From contig NZ_DASVGN010000027.1 of the NCBI RefSeq assembly GCF_036379515.1, positions 124,001 through 188,000 of the forward strand: DNA of 64,000 nucleotides, given 5' to 3'. Within the stretch, counting starts at the first letter, position 1. Each line of letters starts with the position of its first letter. This DNA comes from Castellaniella sp036379515. GTDB lineage: Bacteria > Pseudomonadota > Gammaproteobacteria > Burkholderiales > Burkholderiaceae_B. A program made the translations under genes and the position numbers. The notes under the pieces were generated by a model that saw only the letters and a list, made by a program, of their open reading frames with translations, was not told where the DNA came from and made no database searches. Below, in pieces: positions 8,068-16,884 of the stretch.

Positions 8068-8805
8068 TCAGAGGCCATTACTGACAAAATCCCGCAATTC
8101 GGCGGTCTTGGGATTGCGCAGAACATCGGCATCCCCTTGCTCATGAATACGGCCCTGATGCATGAAGACGATACGATGAGCGACCTTCATGGCAAAGGCC
8201 ATCTCGTGCGTAACCAGCACCATGGTCATGCCGTCAGCCGCGAGCTGCTCAATAACGCGCAGCACTTCGCCAGTCAGCTGGGGATCCAGCGCAGAAGTGA
8301 CCTCGTCGAACAGCATGAGCTTTGGGCCCATGGCAAGGGATCTTGCAATAGCAACCCGCTGCTGCTGCCCGCCGGAGAGCTGTTCGGGATACATGTCGCG
8401 CTTATCTTGGAGCCCCACCTGCGCCAGCACGCGCGTCGCCGTTTTGCGTGCCTGTTGCGTCGGCATTTTCAATACCGAGCGCGGCGCAAGCGTGATGTTT
8501 TGCTCGACAGTCAGATGCGGAAACAGGTTATAGCTCTGGAAGACGATGCCCACCTCTGTACGCAGCTGCCTGAGCGCCTGATGCTTGATGCCCGAAGCCA
8601 ATCGGTGGCCGCAAACGGTGATTTCGCCTTCGTTGATGATTTCGAGGTGATCCATGCAACGAAGCGCTGTGCTCTTGCCTGACCCGCTCTGACCAATGAT
8701 GGCCACAATCTCACCCTTGTGGATAGTGAGATCTACACCCTTGAGCACATGGTTGGAGCCAAACTGTTTGTGCACGTTCTTCAAACGCACGATTTCTTCT
8801 GTCAT
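8068..8805 (-). CDS. Amino-acid-type ABC transporter ATP-binding protein (GlnQ family)
   Basis: The 245-residue ATPase energises the importer encoded downstream. Walker A is GQSGSGKST (residues 38-46), the ABC signature LSGGQQQRVAIARSLA begins at residue 143, and Walker B is LMLFDE (163-168) with the family H-loop in VTHEMAF. It is the first gene of the operon. Its ATG is preceded by an AGTTCCTCC-type stretch rather than a strong Shine-Dalgarno, so translation initiation may be modest. The promoter and operators upstream (8837-8925) probably control the whole run of eight genes. Confidence 0.92.
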   Translation of the reverse strand: MTEEIVRLKNVHKQFGSNHVLKGVDLTIHKGEIVAIIGQSGSGKSTALRCMDHLEIINEGEITVCGHRLASGIKHQALRQLRTEVGIVFQSYNLFPHLTVEQNITLAPRSVLKMPTQQARKTATRVLAQVGLQDKRDMYPEQLSGGQQQRVAIARSLAMGPKLMLFDEVTSALDPQLTGEVLRVIEQLAADGMTMVLVTHEMAFAMKVAHRIVFMHQGRIHEQGDADVLRNPKTAELRDFVSNGL

Positions 8806-8836
8806 GGAGGAACTGTGAACCCGTGGTCACGCTAGT

Positions 8837-8925
8837 TGTCTTACCAGTATCGAAGAAATAATAACCACACTGTCCGGTCTGACCAAGATAGAGATTTCCC
8901 TAACATTTTTTAAATGGGTAAGACC
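8837..8925. promoter_or_regulatory. Three spaced GntR/FadR-type operator palindromes
   Basis: Three cores of the form GGT-N3-ACC are visible: GGTaagACC at 8917-8925, GGTctgACC at 8876-8884 and the imperfect TGTcttACC at 8837-8845. Their centres are 41 and 39 bp apart, close to four helical turns, so bound dimers would sit on one DNA face. The middle site overlaps the predicted -35 and the proximal one sits just after the predicted start point, as expected for repression. FadR-type GntR proteins bind TGGTnnnACCA-like sites, and such a regulator is encoded at 3408-4151. Confidence 0.6.
8858..8886 (-). promoter_or_regulatory. Predicted sigma70 promoter of the sugar-acid operon
   Basis: On the minus strand a -35-like TTGGTC (8881-8886) is followed, after exactly 17 bp, by the -10 element TATTAT (8858-8863; five of six consensus bases). 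Transcription would start near 8851, about 45 bp before the ATPase gene. The -35 lies inside one of the GGTnnnACC palindromes. This is a prediction from sequence alone. Confidence 0.6.
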
Positions 8926-8953
8926 AAATATACTGGCTGTACGGACTCAAACT

Positions 8954-8986
8954 AAAAAGGCCTGGAAGATTCCAGGCCTTTAAAAA
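8954..8986 (-). terminator. Intrinsic terminator downstream of htpG
   Basis: A perfect 11-bp inverted repeat (AAAGGCCTGGA / TCCAGGCCTTT) with a 4-nt loop is flanked by A-runs on the left and T/A-runs on the right. It can therefore act on the minus strand after htpG and possibly in both directions. It separates htpG from the sugar-acid operon promoter. Confidence 0.85.
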
Positions 8987-9027
8987 GCAACAGAAGGAAG
9001 CGCAGGGTTTCAGCCTCCCTGTAACAC

Positions 9028-10932
9028 CTATGCCTTCAACAGCAACGCATTCAGGCGCTTCACAAAAGCAGCTGGGTCTTTAAGCGACGCACCCTCAGCC
9101 AGCAGTGCCTGATCCAGCAGCAACTCGGCCCAATCGCCAAAGAAGGGATCGGCCTGAGCCTCGAGCCGCTTGACCAAAGCGTGCCGCGGGTTGACCTCGA
9201 GAATCGGTTTGACCTCGGGGGCCTCTTGCCCTGCCGCCTTGAGCATGCGCATCAAATGCGGACTGAGCTCGTTTTCGTCGACCACCACGCACGCGGGCGA
9301 ATCCACAAGCCGGGCCGTCACGCGTACGTCTTTCACGCGCTCGCCCAAGGCCGTCTTCAGACGTTCGATCGTGGGCTTGAATGCTTCTGCTGCCTCGGCC
9401 TGCTGCTTCTTTTCGGCTTCGTCAGCGAGCTTGTCCAGGTCCAATCCCCCTTTGGCCACGGACGCAAGAGACTTGCCATCGAAGTCGCGCAAATACGAGA
9501 GCATCCATTCGTCCACGCGATCTGACAACAGCAGCACCTCAAGGCCCTTGCGGCGGAAGACCTCGAGATGCGGGCTATGGGCTGCAGCCGCGTACGAATC
9601 GGCGCTCAGGTAATAGATTTTGTCCTGACCTTCTTTCATGCGGCCCACGTACTCGGCCAACGAGACCACCTGAGCCGGGCTATCGGTGTGCGTGGAGGCA
9701 AACCGCAGCAGCTTGGCGATCCTGTCTTTGTTGGCCGGGTCTTCACCCGTGCCTTCCTTGAGGACCTGGCCGAACTGCTCCCAGAACACGGTGTAGTCGT
9801 CCGGCCTGTTCTCGACCAGGTCTTCGAGCAGACCCAGGATGCGCTTGGCGCAACCATCGCGGATGGTGCGCACGTCGCGGCTTTCCTGCAGGATTTCACG
9901 CGAGACGTTCAGCGGCAGGTCGGCAGAATCCACCACGCCACGCACGAAGCGCAAATAGCTGGGCAGCAGCTGCTCGGCGTCATCCATGATGAAGACGCGT
10001 TTGACGTACAGCTTTACGCCCCGGCGAGCGTCACGGTCCCAGAGGTCGAACGGCGCCTTTTTGGGCAAATACAACAACTGGGTGTATTCGCTGCGCCCTT
10101 CGACCCGGTTATGCGTCCAGGCGAGCGGGTCTTCGTAATCGTGCGAGACGTGTTTGTAGAACTCTTTGTATTGCTCGTCGGTGATGTCCGACTTGGCACG
10201 AGCCCACAGCGCGTTGGCCTGATTCACCGTTTCCCATTCGTCGGTGATCACTTGCTCGGATTTTTTCTCGTCCCATTCTTCTTTCAGCATCTGGACAGGT
10301 AGCGAGATGTGGTCCGAATAGCGCCGCAAGACCTCGCGCAGCTTCCAGCCTGACAGGAACTCATCTTCATCGGCCCGCAAGGTCAGCGTCACCGAGGTAC
10401 CACGATCGGCCTTCTCGAGCGGGGCGATCGAGAACTCGCCCTGGCCGTCGGATTCCCACAGCACGGCCTGGACAGCTGCTGTACCGGCGCGCCGGCTGTG
10501 CACGGACACCTTTTCGGCCACAATGAAAGAGGAATAAAACCCGACGCCGAACTGGCCAATCAGCTGAGCGTCCTTTTGTTTGTCGCCCGTCAGCTGAGAA
10601 AAGAATTCGCGGGTCCCGGAACGCGCAATGGTGCCCAGATTCGCGATGGCTTCATCCCGCGACAGACCCACGCCGTTGTCGGAAATCGTGATCGTGCGAG
10701 CCGCCTTGTCGAAGGTCACGCGAATGCGCAGATCGGTGTCACCTTCCAGCAGCTCGGGATGATCGATGGCCTCGAAACGAAGCTTGTCGCAGGCGTCTGA
10801 TGCATTGGAGATCAGCTCACGCAAGAAGATTTCCTTGTTGCTGTAGAGCGAATGGATCATCAGCTGCAAGAGCTGCTTGACTTCGGCCTGGAAGCCCAGG
10901 GTTTCGGCCGTCTTGGTTTCAGTTTGACTCAT
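9028..10932 (-). CDS. htpG: Molecular chaperone HtpG (Hsp90)
   Basis: The 634-residue protein is bacterial Hsp90, a cytoplasmic ATP-dependent chaperone. The N-terminal GHKL ATPase domain shows the family segments EIFLRELISNASDACDKL and GQFGVGFYSSF, and the middle and C-terminal dimerisation domains are complete. The frame is open 48 codons upstream, but homologues begin right before TLGFQAEVKQLLQ. I therefore start at the ATG at 10932, with another in-frame ATG at 10944 as the alternative. It follows the MscS-type gene by 31 bp and is closed by the terminator at 8954-8986. No clear heat-shock promoter was recognised. Confidence 0.95.
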   Translation of the reverse strand: MSQTETKTAETLGFQAEVKQLLQLMIHSLYSNKEIFLRELISNASDACDKLRFEAIDHPELLEGDTDLRIRVTFDKAARTITISDNGVGLSRDEAIANLGTIARSGTREFFSQLTGDKQKDAQLIGQFGVGFYSSFIVAEKVSVHSRRAGTAAVQAVLWESDGQGEFSIAPLEKADRGTSVTLTLRADEDEFLSGWKLREVLRRYSDHISLPVQMLKEEWDEKKSEQVITDEWETVNQANALWARAKSDITDEQYKEFYKHVSHDYEDPLAWTHNRVEGRSEYTQLLYLPKKAPFDLWDRDARRGVKLYVKRVFIMDDAEQLLPSYLRFVRGVVDSADLPLNVSREILQESRDVRTIRDGCAKRILGLLEDLVENRPDDYTVFWEQFGQVLKEGTGEDPANKDRIAKLLRFASTHTDSPAQVVSLAEYVGRMKEGQDKIYYLSADSYAAAAHSPHLEVFRRKGLEVLLLSDRVDEWMLSYLRDFDGKSLASVAKGGLDLDKLADEAEKKQQAEAAEAFKPTIERLKTALGERVKDVRVTARLVDSPACVVVDENELSPHLMRMLKAAGQEAPEVKPILEVNPRHALVKRLEAQADPFFGDWAELLLDQALLAEGASLKDPAAFVKRLNALLLKA

Positions 10933-10963
10933 GGTACTCGTCATGTTCGGGTTCTGGATGGAT

Positions 10964-12145
10964 TCAGTGGCCTTCAATAGCGCCACCGCTGACTGCTCCA
11001 ATACGTGGGGACGATGGCAGCGGATTGCAAGAGGCTGGCGCCGGCACAGTGGCGCCTTGCAACTGAGGCATTTCAACCGTGGACATGGGGCCGGCCAACT
11101 CCGCTCCGTGACGGTGGATGATCTCCACCAGCTTCAGCAGAATGTCCTGCTGCACCGCGAGGTAGTCGTTGTAGTCCGTGCCGAGCGTGAAGGCCTGCAA
11201 CAGAAACTTCAGTGAAAACGTCCCGCAACTGTTGAAGTTGAAGGAAAAGGTGTCGCGCTGAATCCCCGAATGTGTCGCCAGCATTGCCTGGCCGTCTTTC
11301 ACGATGTCCGCCACCGCACCGATATCGGCATAGCGGATGTGGATGTCCTCGAGAATGCGGCGACTGGTCATGCGCGTGTGGTTGATAACAGGCTGGGTGT
11401 TGAACATGGCGTTGGGCACGTAAAACGGCTTGCAGTCGAAGCCGATGAGCCGCGTGGCACGCCAGCCTATGTGCTCCACACCGCCCATGAGATCTGTCCC
11501 CGGAATGATGATGTACTCGCCCACTTTGAAAGGCCGGCTGGCAAAGATGGTGAGCCCGCCCAACAGGTTCGCCACCAGGCTTTGAGCGGCAAAGCCTACG
11601 GCAATGCCCCCCATGCCGCCAAAGGCCAGCAGGCCCGCGATGGAAAAGCCCAACGTCTGCAGCACCATGAGGATGGTTGTGATGACCACGGCGGCCTTGG
11701 TGAGCTTGCCCACGGCATCCGTCGCCGTGAGATCCAGATCACGCCCATGCGAATGCGCTCGCGCCAACAGGTTGTCCTGAATCTGGCTCACGGCCCGCAA
11801 CAGGAACCACATGACGACCAGAATGATGCCCACGTCCCGCACCGGCCCTATGCCGTGGGCGAGCAGAGAGTCCTGATTTGCCCGGCCGGCGCCCTCGCGC
11901 ACCAGCATCTGTCCGGCAAGCGCAACACCAAGCACCCAGATCAGCACCTGAGCCGGAAATGAAGACCCCGACAACAGGCCATGAACCCAGGAGTGTCGCA
12001 CCGGATGCAGGCGTCGAATGATGCGCGCGAGCACCGCCCGAACCACGATTCCCAGAAGCAAAGACCCCAAAACCACCAGAAACACCAGGATTACCGTCTG
12101 CCAGGTCCGGTAAAAATCCTGCAACTGCAACAAGAAGGAATGCAC
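10964..12145 (-). CDS. MscS-family mechanosensitive ion channel
   Basis: The 393-residue inner-membrane protein has about four hydrophobic segments in its N-terminal half (roughly 15-40, 62-82, 98-118 and 140-165). The conserved pore-lining and beta-domain region of MscS channels follows (GGIAVGFAAQSLVANLLGG, then RPFKVGEYIIIPG). Channels of this type open under membrane tension and release solutes on hypo-osmotic shock. The C-terminal tail after about residue 360 is low complexity (Pro/Ala/Ser-rich). The gene is divergent from the iron-transport operon and precedes htpG on the same strand. Confidence 0.88.
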   Translation of the reverse strand: MHSFLLQLQDFYRTWQTVILVFLVVLGSLLLGIVVRAVLARIIRRLHPVRHSWVHGLLSGSSFPAQVLIWVLGVALAGQMLVREGAGRANQDSLLAHGIGPVRDVGIILVVMWFLLRAVSQIQDNLLARAHSHGRDLDLTATDAVGKLTKAAVVITTILMVLQTLGFSIAGLLAFGGMGGIAVGFAAQSLVANLLGGLTIFASRPFKVGEYIIIPGTDLMGGVEHIGWRATRLIGFDCKPFYVPNAMFNTQPVINHTRMTSRRILEDIHIRYADIGAVADIVKDGQAMLATHSGIQRDTFSFNFNSCGTFSLKFLLQAFTLGTDYNDYLAVQQDILLKLVEIIHRHGAELAGPMSTVEMPQLQGATVPAPASCNPLPSSPRIGAVSGGAIEGH

Positions 12146-12222
12146 GATGTCGACAACCGAAAAACCGTGAAACTTTCAGTGTAAGAGCGAATGCGGGGTC
12201 TCTTCAAACAGAGAACCGTAAG

Positions 12223-12241
12223 GATAATAATTCTTATTTGG
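12223..12241. promoter_or_regulatory. Fur-box-like operator of the ferric iron ABC operon
   Basis: The AT-rich 19-bp stretch GATAATAATTCTTATTTGG contains the inverted repeat AATAA-TTC-TTATT and matches the left half of the classical Fur consensus GATAATGATAATCATTATC closely. It lies about 40 bp before the start codon of the iron-binding protein gene, in an otherwise GC-rich genome. Iron-dependent repression by Fur is the natural inference. Confidence 0.65.
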
Positions 12242-12280
12242 ATTAGAATTGCCTTCGTCCCTATTCAGAGAGCAATCGTC

Positions 12281-13312
12281 ATGACTCCAACTTCCCGTCG
12301 CACGTTTCTGCGCAACGGTCTCATCCTTGGTACGGGTGCCTTGCTCGGCGCCCCGGCACTGCGTAGCGCCTATGCGGCAGAAGCCCAGACCATGGTGCTG
12401 TACAACGGCCAGCACGCCAAGACCACACAGGCCCTGGTCAACGCTTTCACCAAGGCCACCGGCATTCAAGTGGAAATCCGCAAGGGCGGCAGCACGCAGC
12501 TGGCCAACCAGATCATCGAAGAAGGATCACGCTCACCCGCTGACGTGTTCTACGCCGAAGAAAGCCCCCCAGTGGACGCGCTGGCGGAAAAAGGGCTGCT
12601 GACACGCTTGCCCGAATCGACCACGAAGCAGGTGCTGCCAGGCTATACGTCGAAGAACAATGAATGGCTGGGCGTGACGGCACGTTGCCGAGTGACGGTC
12701 TACAACACCAGCATGGTGAAAGCCTCGGAGCTGCCCGTTTCCATCATGGACATGGCCACGGCTGCATGGAAGAACCGTGTGGGCTTTGTCCCCACCAGCG
12801 GCTCCTTCCAGGAACAGATCATCGCCATCAAGCTGCTCAAGGGCCGGGACGCTGCGCTGAACTGGCTCAAGGGGCTGAAGGAATACGGCCAGATCTACAA
12901 CGGCAACATGGCTGCCATGCGCGCTGTCGAGCGCGGCGAGATCGCCACCGCTCTGGTCAACAATTACTACTGGTTCATCGTGGCCAACGAAATCGGGGCC
13001 AAGAACATGAAGTCGGCGATCCACTATGCTGGCCCGAAAGATCCCGGAGGGCTCATCACGGTGTCATCCGCCGGCATCCTCAAGACCGGGAAGCATCAGG
13101 CCGCTGCCGAGAAATTCCTGGCCTATATGGTGAGTCAGGCCGGACAGGAAGCCATTGTCGACACGGTAGCAGAATACCCGCTGCGTCCTGGCGTGAAATC
13201 ACCTTTCGCACTCAAGCCGTTCGACCAGCTGAACCCACCCGATGTGACACCTGCTCAATTGGGTGACGCAGCGGATGCCGTGGCCTTGCGGCGCGAGGCT
13301 GGCCTGGCGTAA
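12281..13312 (+). CDS. fbpA: Ferric iron ABC transporter substrate-binding protein (FbpA/FutA type)
   Basis: The 343-residue periplasmic protein binds Fe3+ and delivers it to the permease encoded next. It starts with a twin-arginine-like signal (SRRTFLRNG, then a hydrophobic run ending AYAAEA), suggesting Tat export in folded form. The adjacent tyrosines in ALVNNYYWF match the iron-ligand pair of FbpA-like proteins. I use the ATG at 12281 because the 30 codons upstream in frame would bury the RR motif and overlap the Fur box. The stop overlaps the permease start (TAATG). Confidence 0.88.
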   Translation: MTPTSRRTFLRNGLILGTGALLGAPALRSAYAAEAQTMVLYNGQHAKTTQALVNAFTKATGIQVEIRKGGSTQLANQIIEEGSRSPADVFYAEESPPVDALAEKGLLTRLPESTTKQVLPGYTSKNNEWLGVTARCRVTVYNTSMVKASELPVSIMDMATAAWKNRVGFVPTSGSFQEQIIAIKLLKGRDAALNWLKGLKEYGQIYNGNMAAMRAVERGEIATALVNNYYWFIVANEIGAKNMKSAIHYAGPKDPGGLITVSSAGILKTGKHQAAAEKFLAYMVSQAGQEAIVDTVAEYPLRPGVKSPFALKPFDQLNPPDVTPAQLGDAADAVALRREAGLA

Positions 13313-14862
13313 TGACCACGGGCCACCTCACCATGGGTCGACATTTTCTGCCGCGACCCAACTGGATGGCGGGAGCCGCACTGGTTCCTGCTGCCTTGGT
13401 GGCCCTGCCCTTGATTTACGTGGCTACCCGGGCCATTCATTCTGGCCTGGGGAGTGTCACCACCGAACTCTTTCGGCCGTACACAGCCGAGCTGCTTGCC
13501 AACACCGTGATCCTGGCACTGGGGGTCATGGTGCTGGCCGCGTTCATCGGCCTCTCCGTGGCTTGGTGCGTGGAACGCACCGACTTGCCAGGGCGCCATC
13601 TGTGGCGCGTGGCTGCAGGCCTGCCGCTGGCGGTTCCGGCCTTCGTCTCCAGCTATGCCTGGTCTTCCATTGCTGTCGTTTTCCAGAATCTGACCGGCGC
13701 GATCTTCATCCTGGCCCTGTCGACCTACCCTCTGGTGTATCTGCCCGTCGCCGCTGCGCTGCGCAGCACCGACCCGGGGGTCGAGGACGTGGCTCGGTCG
13801 CTGGGACACGGCCCCTGGCGCACCTTCCTGCATGCCTTGCTACCCCAACTGCTGCCCGCATTAGGCGGCGGATCGCTGCTGGTGCTCACCCACATGTTCG
13901 CCGAATTCGGCGCCCTGGCGCTGCTGCGCGTGCAGACCTTTACCACCGCCATCTTCGAATCCTACGAACTCCAGTTTGACAGTGCCTCGGCCGCCACCCA
14001 GGCCATCGTCCTCATGCTGCTGTGCATCCCGGCCGCCTGGGCCGAGATGCGGCTGCGAGGGCGCCGCCGCATTGCACGCACCGGACGCGGCAGCGCACGC
14101 ATCGCCCAACCCATCCAGCTCGGGCGCCTGAGCTGGCTCATCCTGGCGGCCTTCCTGGCACTAGGCATCCTGTCGCTGGGCGTGCCACTGGTCACGCTGG
14201 GGTACTGGCTCGTCGACGGCCATTCGACCGGCGAGGGCTACCAGCAACTCTGGCCCGCCATCCAGGGTACCGTGACGCTCGCAGGCTCCGGTGCCATCCT
14301 CACCAGTATTCTGGCCATCCCGCTCGTGCTGCTTTCCGTGCGGCATCGGGGACGCCTTGCTCAATTCGCCGAGCGGCTGCCCTACATCGTGCATGGCTTG
14401 CCGGGCGTCGTGATTGCACTCGCGCTGGTCTACCTGAGCATCCGCATTGCGCCAGCGCTCTACCAGGGGGTCACGGTGCTGCTCATCGCCTACGCCATCC
14501 TGTTCCTGCCGCTGGCGCAATCGTCGTTGCGGGCCTCGGTGGAGCTGGTGCCGCCGCAGTTCGAAGCCATTGCCCGCAGCCTGGGGCGTCGGCCGTTCCA
14601 GGCCTTCGTGGCCGTGGTCCTGCCCAATATTGCACCCGGTATCGGCGCCGCGCTGGCCCTCATGATGCTGGAGATGGTGCGCGAATTGACCGCCACCCTG
14701 ATGCTGGCGCCCACGGGCACCGTCACGCTGGCCACCGAAGTCTGGACCTACACCGCGGATGCCGAGTTTGGCGCCGCGGCGCCTTTTGCGGCGCTGCTCG
14801 TCATCGTGTCCATCATCCCCGTCTGGGTGTTCACCCGCCGCATGTTGCACCAGAGTCACTGA
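13312..14862 (+). CDS. fbpB: Ferric iron ABC transporter permease (two-domain FbpB type)
   Basis: This 516-residue inner-membrane permease consists of two tandem binding-protein-dependent permease domains. EAA-type loops are visible in VEDVARSLGHGPWRTFLHAL and, in the second half, FEAIARSLGRRPFQAFVAVV. FbpB/SfuB proteins are typically such fusions and form the whole channel. The ATG overlaps the stop of the binding-protein gene by one base (TAATG), so the two are translationally coupled. A 57-bp gap with a 6-bp stem-loop (14884-14903) separates it from the ATPase gene. Confidence 0.9.
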   Translation: MTTGHLTMGRHFLPRPNWMAGAALVPAALVALPLIYVATRAIHSGLGSVTTELFRPYTAELLANTVILALGVMVLAAFIGLSVAWCVERTDLPGRHLWRVAAGLPLAVPAFVSSYAWSSIAVVFQNLTGAIFILALSTYPLVYLPVAAALRSTDPGVEDVARSLGHGPWRTFLHALLPQLLPALGGGSLLVLTHMFAEFGALALLRVQTFTTAIFESYELQFDSASAATQAIVLMLLCIPAAWAEMRLRGRRRIARTGRGSARIAQPIQLGRLSWLILAAFLALGILSLGVPLVTLGYWLVDGHSTGEGYQQLWPAIQGTVTLAGSGAILTSILAIPLVLLSVRHRGRLAQFAERLPYIVHGLPGVVIALALVYLSIRIAPALYQGVTVLLIAYAILFLPLAQSSLRASVELVPPQFEAIARSLGRRPFQAFVAVVLPNIAPGIGAALALMMLEMVRELTATLMLAPTGTVTLATEVWTYTADAEFGAAAPFAALLVIVSIIPVWVFTRRMLHQSH

Positions 14863-14919
14863 CGACGCGCATGCTTAAATGGAGCCAGGCACGAACCCCT
14901 GGCAGCAGACGAATTTCTC

Positions 14920-15960
14920 ATGGCTCACATCACTGTTTCAGATGTCCACAAGCGCTTTGGCAACACCCAGGTGCTGCGCGGCATCCACCTGGATTTGCCA
15001 CAAGGATCGGTACTGGCCCTGCTGGGCCCATCGGGCTGCGGCAAGACCACGTTGCTACGGCTGATTGCAGGCTTCGATCCGCTGGAGCAGGGCCGCATTG
15101 CCTTCGACGAACGCACCATCGCATCCCCCAAAGTCTTCGTGCCGCCCGAGCGGCGGGGCATAGGTTACGTGCCACAAGAGGGAACGTTGTTCCCTCACCT
15201 CACGGTCGAGGGGAACATCCGCTTCGGTCTTCCACGCCACGCCAACAAGCAGACACGCATCCACGAAGTGCTGGCGCTGACGGGCCTGGAAGGCCTGGGC
15301 GAACGATTCCCGCACGAGCTGTCGGGGGGCCAGCAGCAACGGGTCGCCCTGGCGCGCGCCCTGGCTCCCGATCCGGGTCTGGTGCTGCTCGACGAGCCCT
15401 TCAACGCCCTGGATCTCGACCTGCGCCGCAGCATGTGCGAGGACGTGACGAGCATGTTGCGTCGCATGGGGACGACGGCCGTGCTCGTCACACACGACCC
15501 GGGCGAGGCCTTTGCAGTGTCGGACCAGCTGGCCGCCATGCAGGCAGGTCTCATCATGCAATGTGCCGACCCGGAATCCGTCTATTGGCAGCCCGCCAAT
15601 CCCGACGTGGCGCGCCTGACGGGCTCGGCCATCTTCGTCCCCGGAGAAGTGCTCGGGACAACAGCCATGTGCGCACTGGGCACTCTGCCGCTGCACCCCA
15701 GCACGACCATTGATGCAGGGCCTGCCCTCGTCATGGTCCGACCCGAACAAGTGCAATGGGCGGCAACAGGAGCCGGGGTTCCAGCTCACGTGGACCGCCG
15801 ATCCTTTCGAGGCGACCACACCCTGGTGCAGCTGACCCTGGGCGAGCTGTGCCTGGACCTGCGCATGGCATCGCTGTCTGCGCCTCCTCCGGATGCGGAC
15901 ATCCGGCTGCAGATTCAGGGCGAATGCATGGCGTACGCCAACGAAGTCAACCGGCGCTGA
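14920..15960 (+). CDS. fbpC: Ferric iron ABC transporter ATP-binding protein (FbpC type)
   Basis: The 346-residue ATPase powers ferric iron uptake. Walker A is GPSGCGKTT (36-44), the signature LSGGQQQRVALARALA starts at 134, and Walker B with its Glu is VLLDEP (155-160). The C-terminal third (about 240-346) forms the TOBE-like regulatory domain typical of FbpC/PotA-type ATPases. It is the third gene of the Fur-box-preceded operon and converges with miaE. Confidence 0.92.
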   Translation: MAHITVSDVHKRFGNTQVLRGIHLDLPQGSVLALLGPSGCGKTTLLRLIAGFDPLEQGRIAFDERTIASPKVFVPPERRGIGYVPQEGTLFPHLTVEGNIRFGLPRHANKQTRIHEVLALTGLEGLGERFPHELSGGQQQRVALARALAPDPGLVLLDEPFNALDLDLRRSMCEDVTSMLRRMGTTAVLVTHDPGEAFAVSDQLAAMQAGLIMQCADPESVYWQPANPDVARLTGSAIFVPGEVLGTTAMCALGTLPLHPSTTIDAGPALVMVRPEQVQWAATGAGVPAHVDRRSFRGDHTLVQLTLGELCLDLRMASLSAPPPDADIRLQIQGECMAYANEVNRR

Positions 15961-15988
15961 CCGCGCCAGGCATCCAGGCGCTGCCTCG

Positions 15989-16618
15989 TCAGTCCGCCAC
16001 ACCGACGACAGGGCAGCCGCTATGGAATCGGAATACGGTATCGGGTGATTCAATGAGAGTGCGCTCGATCTCACGAACGCGGGCAATCGAACGGTCGACC
16101 TCGTCGCTTTTGCCAAACACCCGCGCAAATCGCAGATATCCCTGGAAGTGGCGCCCTTCGGACTGCAGCAAGCCTGCATAAAACGTGGCCAGGTCGTCTT
16201 CCAGATGCGGCACCAGTGCCGCAAACCGCTCGCAGGAACGCGCTTCGATGAAAGCTCCAATCACCAACAGATCCACCAGCTTTGCAGGCTCGTGCGTGCG
16301 CACCGCCACGCGCAAACCGGCTGCATAACGACTGGGCGGCAATGGCCGCAGTGCAATGCCGCGTGCGCGAATGAGCCGCAGCACCTGCTCATGATGCACC
16401 AGCTCTTCGCGGGCCAGCTTGGACAGAGCCATGCACAGTTCATCCCGGTCACCGTAGCGGGCGATCAGGCTCATTGCCGTGGCCGCCGCCTTGAGTTCAC
16501 AGTTGCGATGATCGAGCAGCAGCACGTCCTGCTGCTGCAAGGCGGCGCGCACCCATGCATCGGGCGTGCGGCAAGGCAGGAACGCGAGGAGCTCTGCGGG
16601 AATGTCGGCAGCAGTCAT
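15989..16618 (-). CDS. miaE: tRNA-(ms2io6A)-hydroxylase MiaE
   Basis: The 209-residue product is a carboxylate-bridged di-iron monooxygenase that hydroxylates 2-methylthio-N6-isopentenyl-adenosine at tRNA position 37. Di-iron ligand motifs of the four-helix bundle are visible: the Glu and ExxH in LAREELVHHEQV, Glu in IEARSCERF, and LLQSEGRHFQGY. The frame is open upstream. I chose the ATG at 16618 (MTAADIP), with the ATG at 16678 as an alternative. Placement next to an iron importer is suggestive, but the genes converge and need not be co-regulated. Confidence 0.85.
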   Translation of the reverse strand: MTAADIPAELLAFLPCRTPDAWVRAALQQQDVLLLDHRNCELKAAATAMSLIARYGDRDELCMALSKLAREELVHHEQVLRLIRARGIALRPLPPSRYAAGLRVAVRTHEPAKLVDLLVIGAFIEARSCERFAALVPHLEDDLATFYAGLLQSEGRHFQGYLRFARVFGKSDEVDRSIARVREIERTLIESPDTVFRFHSGCPVVGVAD

Positions 16619-16884
16619 TGCACATCCAAAGGCACATCCCGGTGTCCGTTGACCGAACAGGACACTTGGCGGCGTCATGAAAATTACATTTGAGGAATCG
16701 AATCTGGCAGACACGACGACGTGGCCCGCCTCGCGCTCATTGTAGGAAATGCGGCAGTTCCTGTCGGCGCGGCCTCTGGCAAAGCGATGGACTCCAACGT
16801 TGTAAGCTACGGTTCCGGCTCAATGAATGAAGAAGAATCGTCATCACGTCACCCGACAACCCAACCCGCGCCAAGGAGGCCTCT

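Noticed and set aside
14022..15713. A 563-codon frame overlapping the iron permease and ATPase genes
   Set aside because: It overlaps two well-defined genes on the same strand in another frame and has an Arg/Ala/His-rich composition without motifs.
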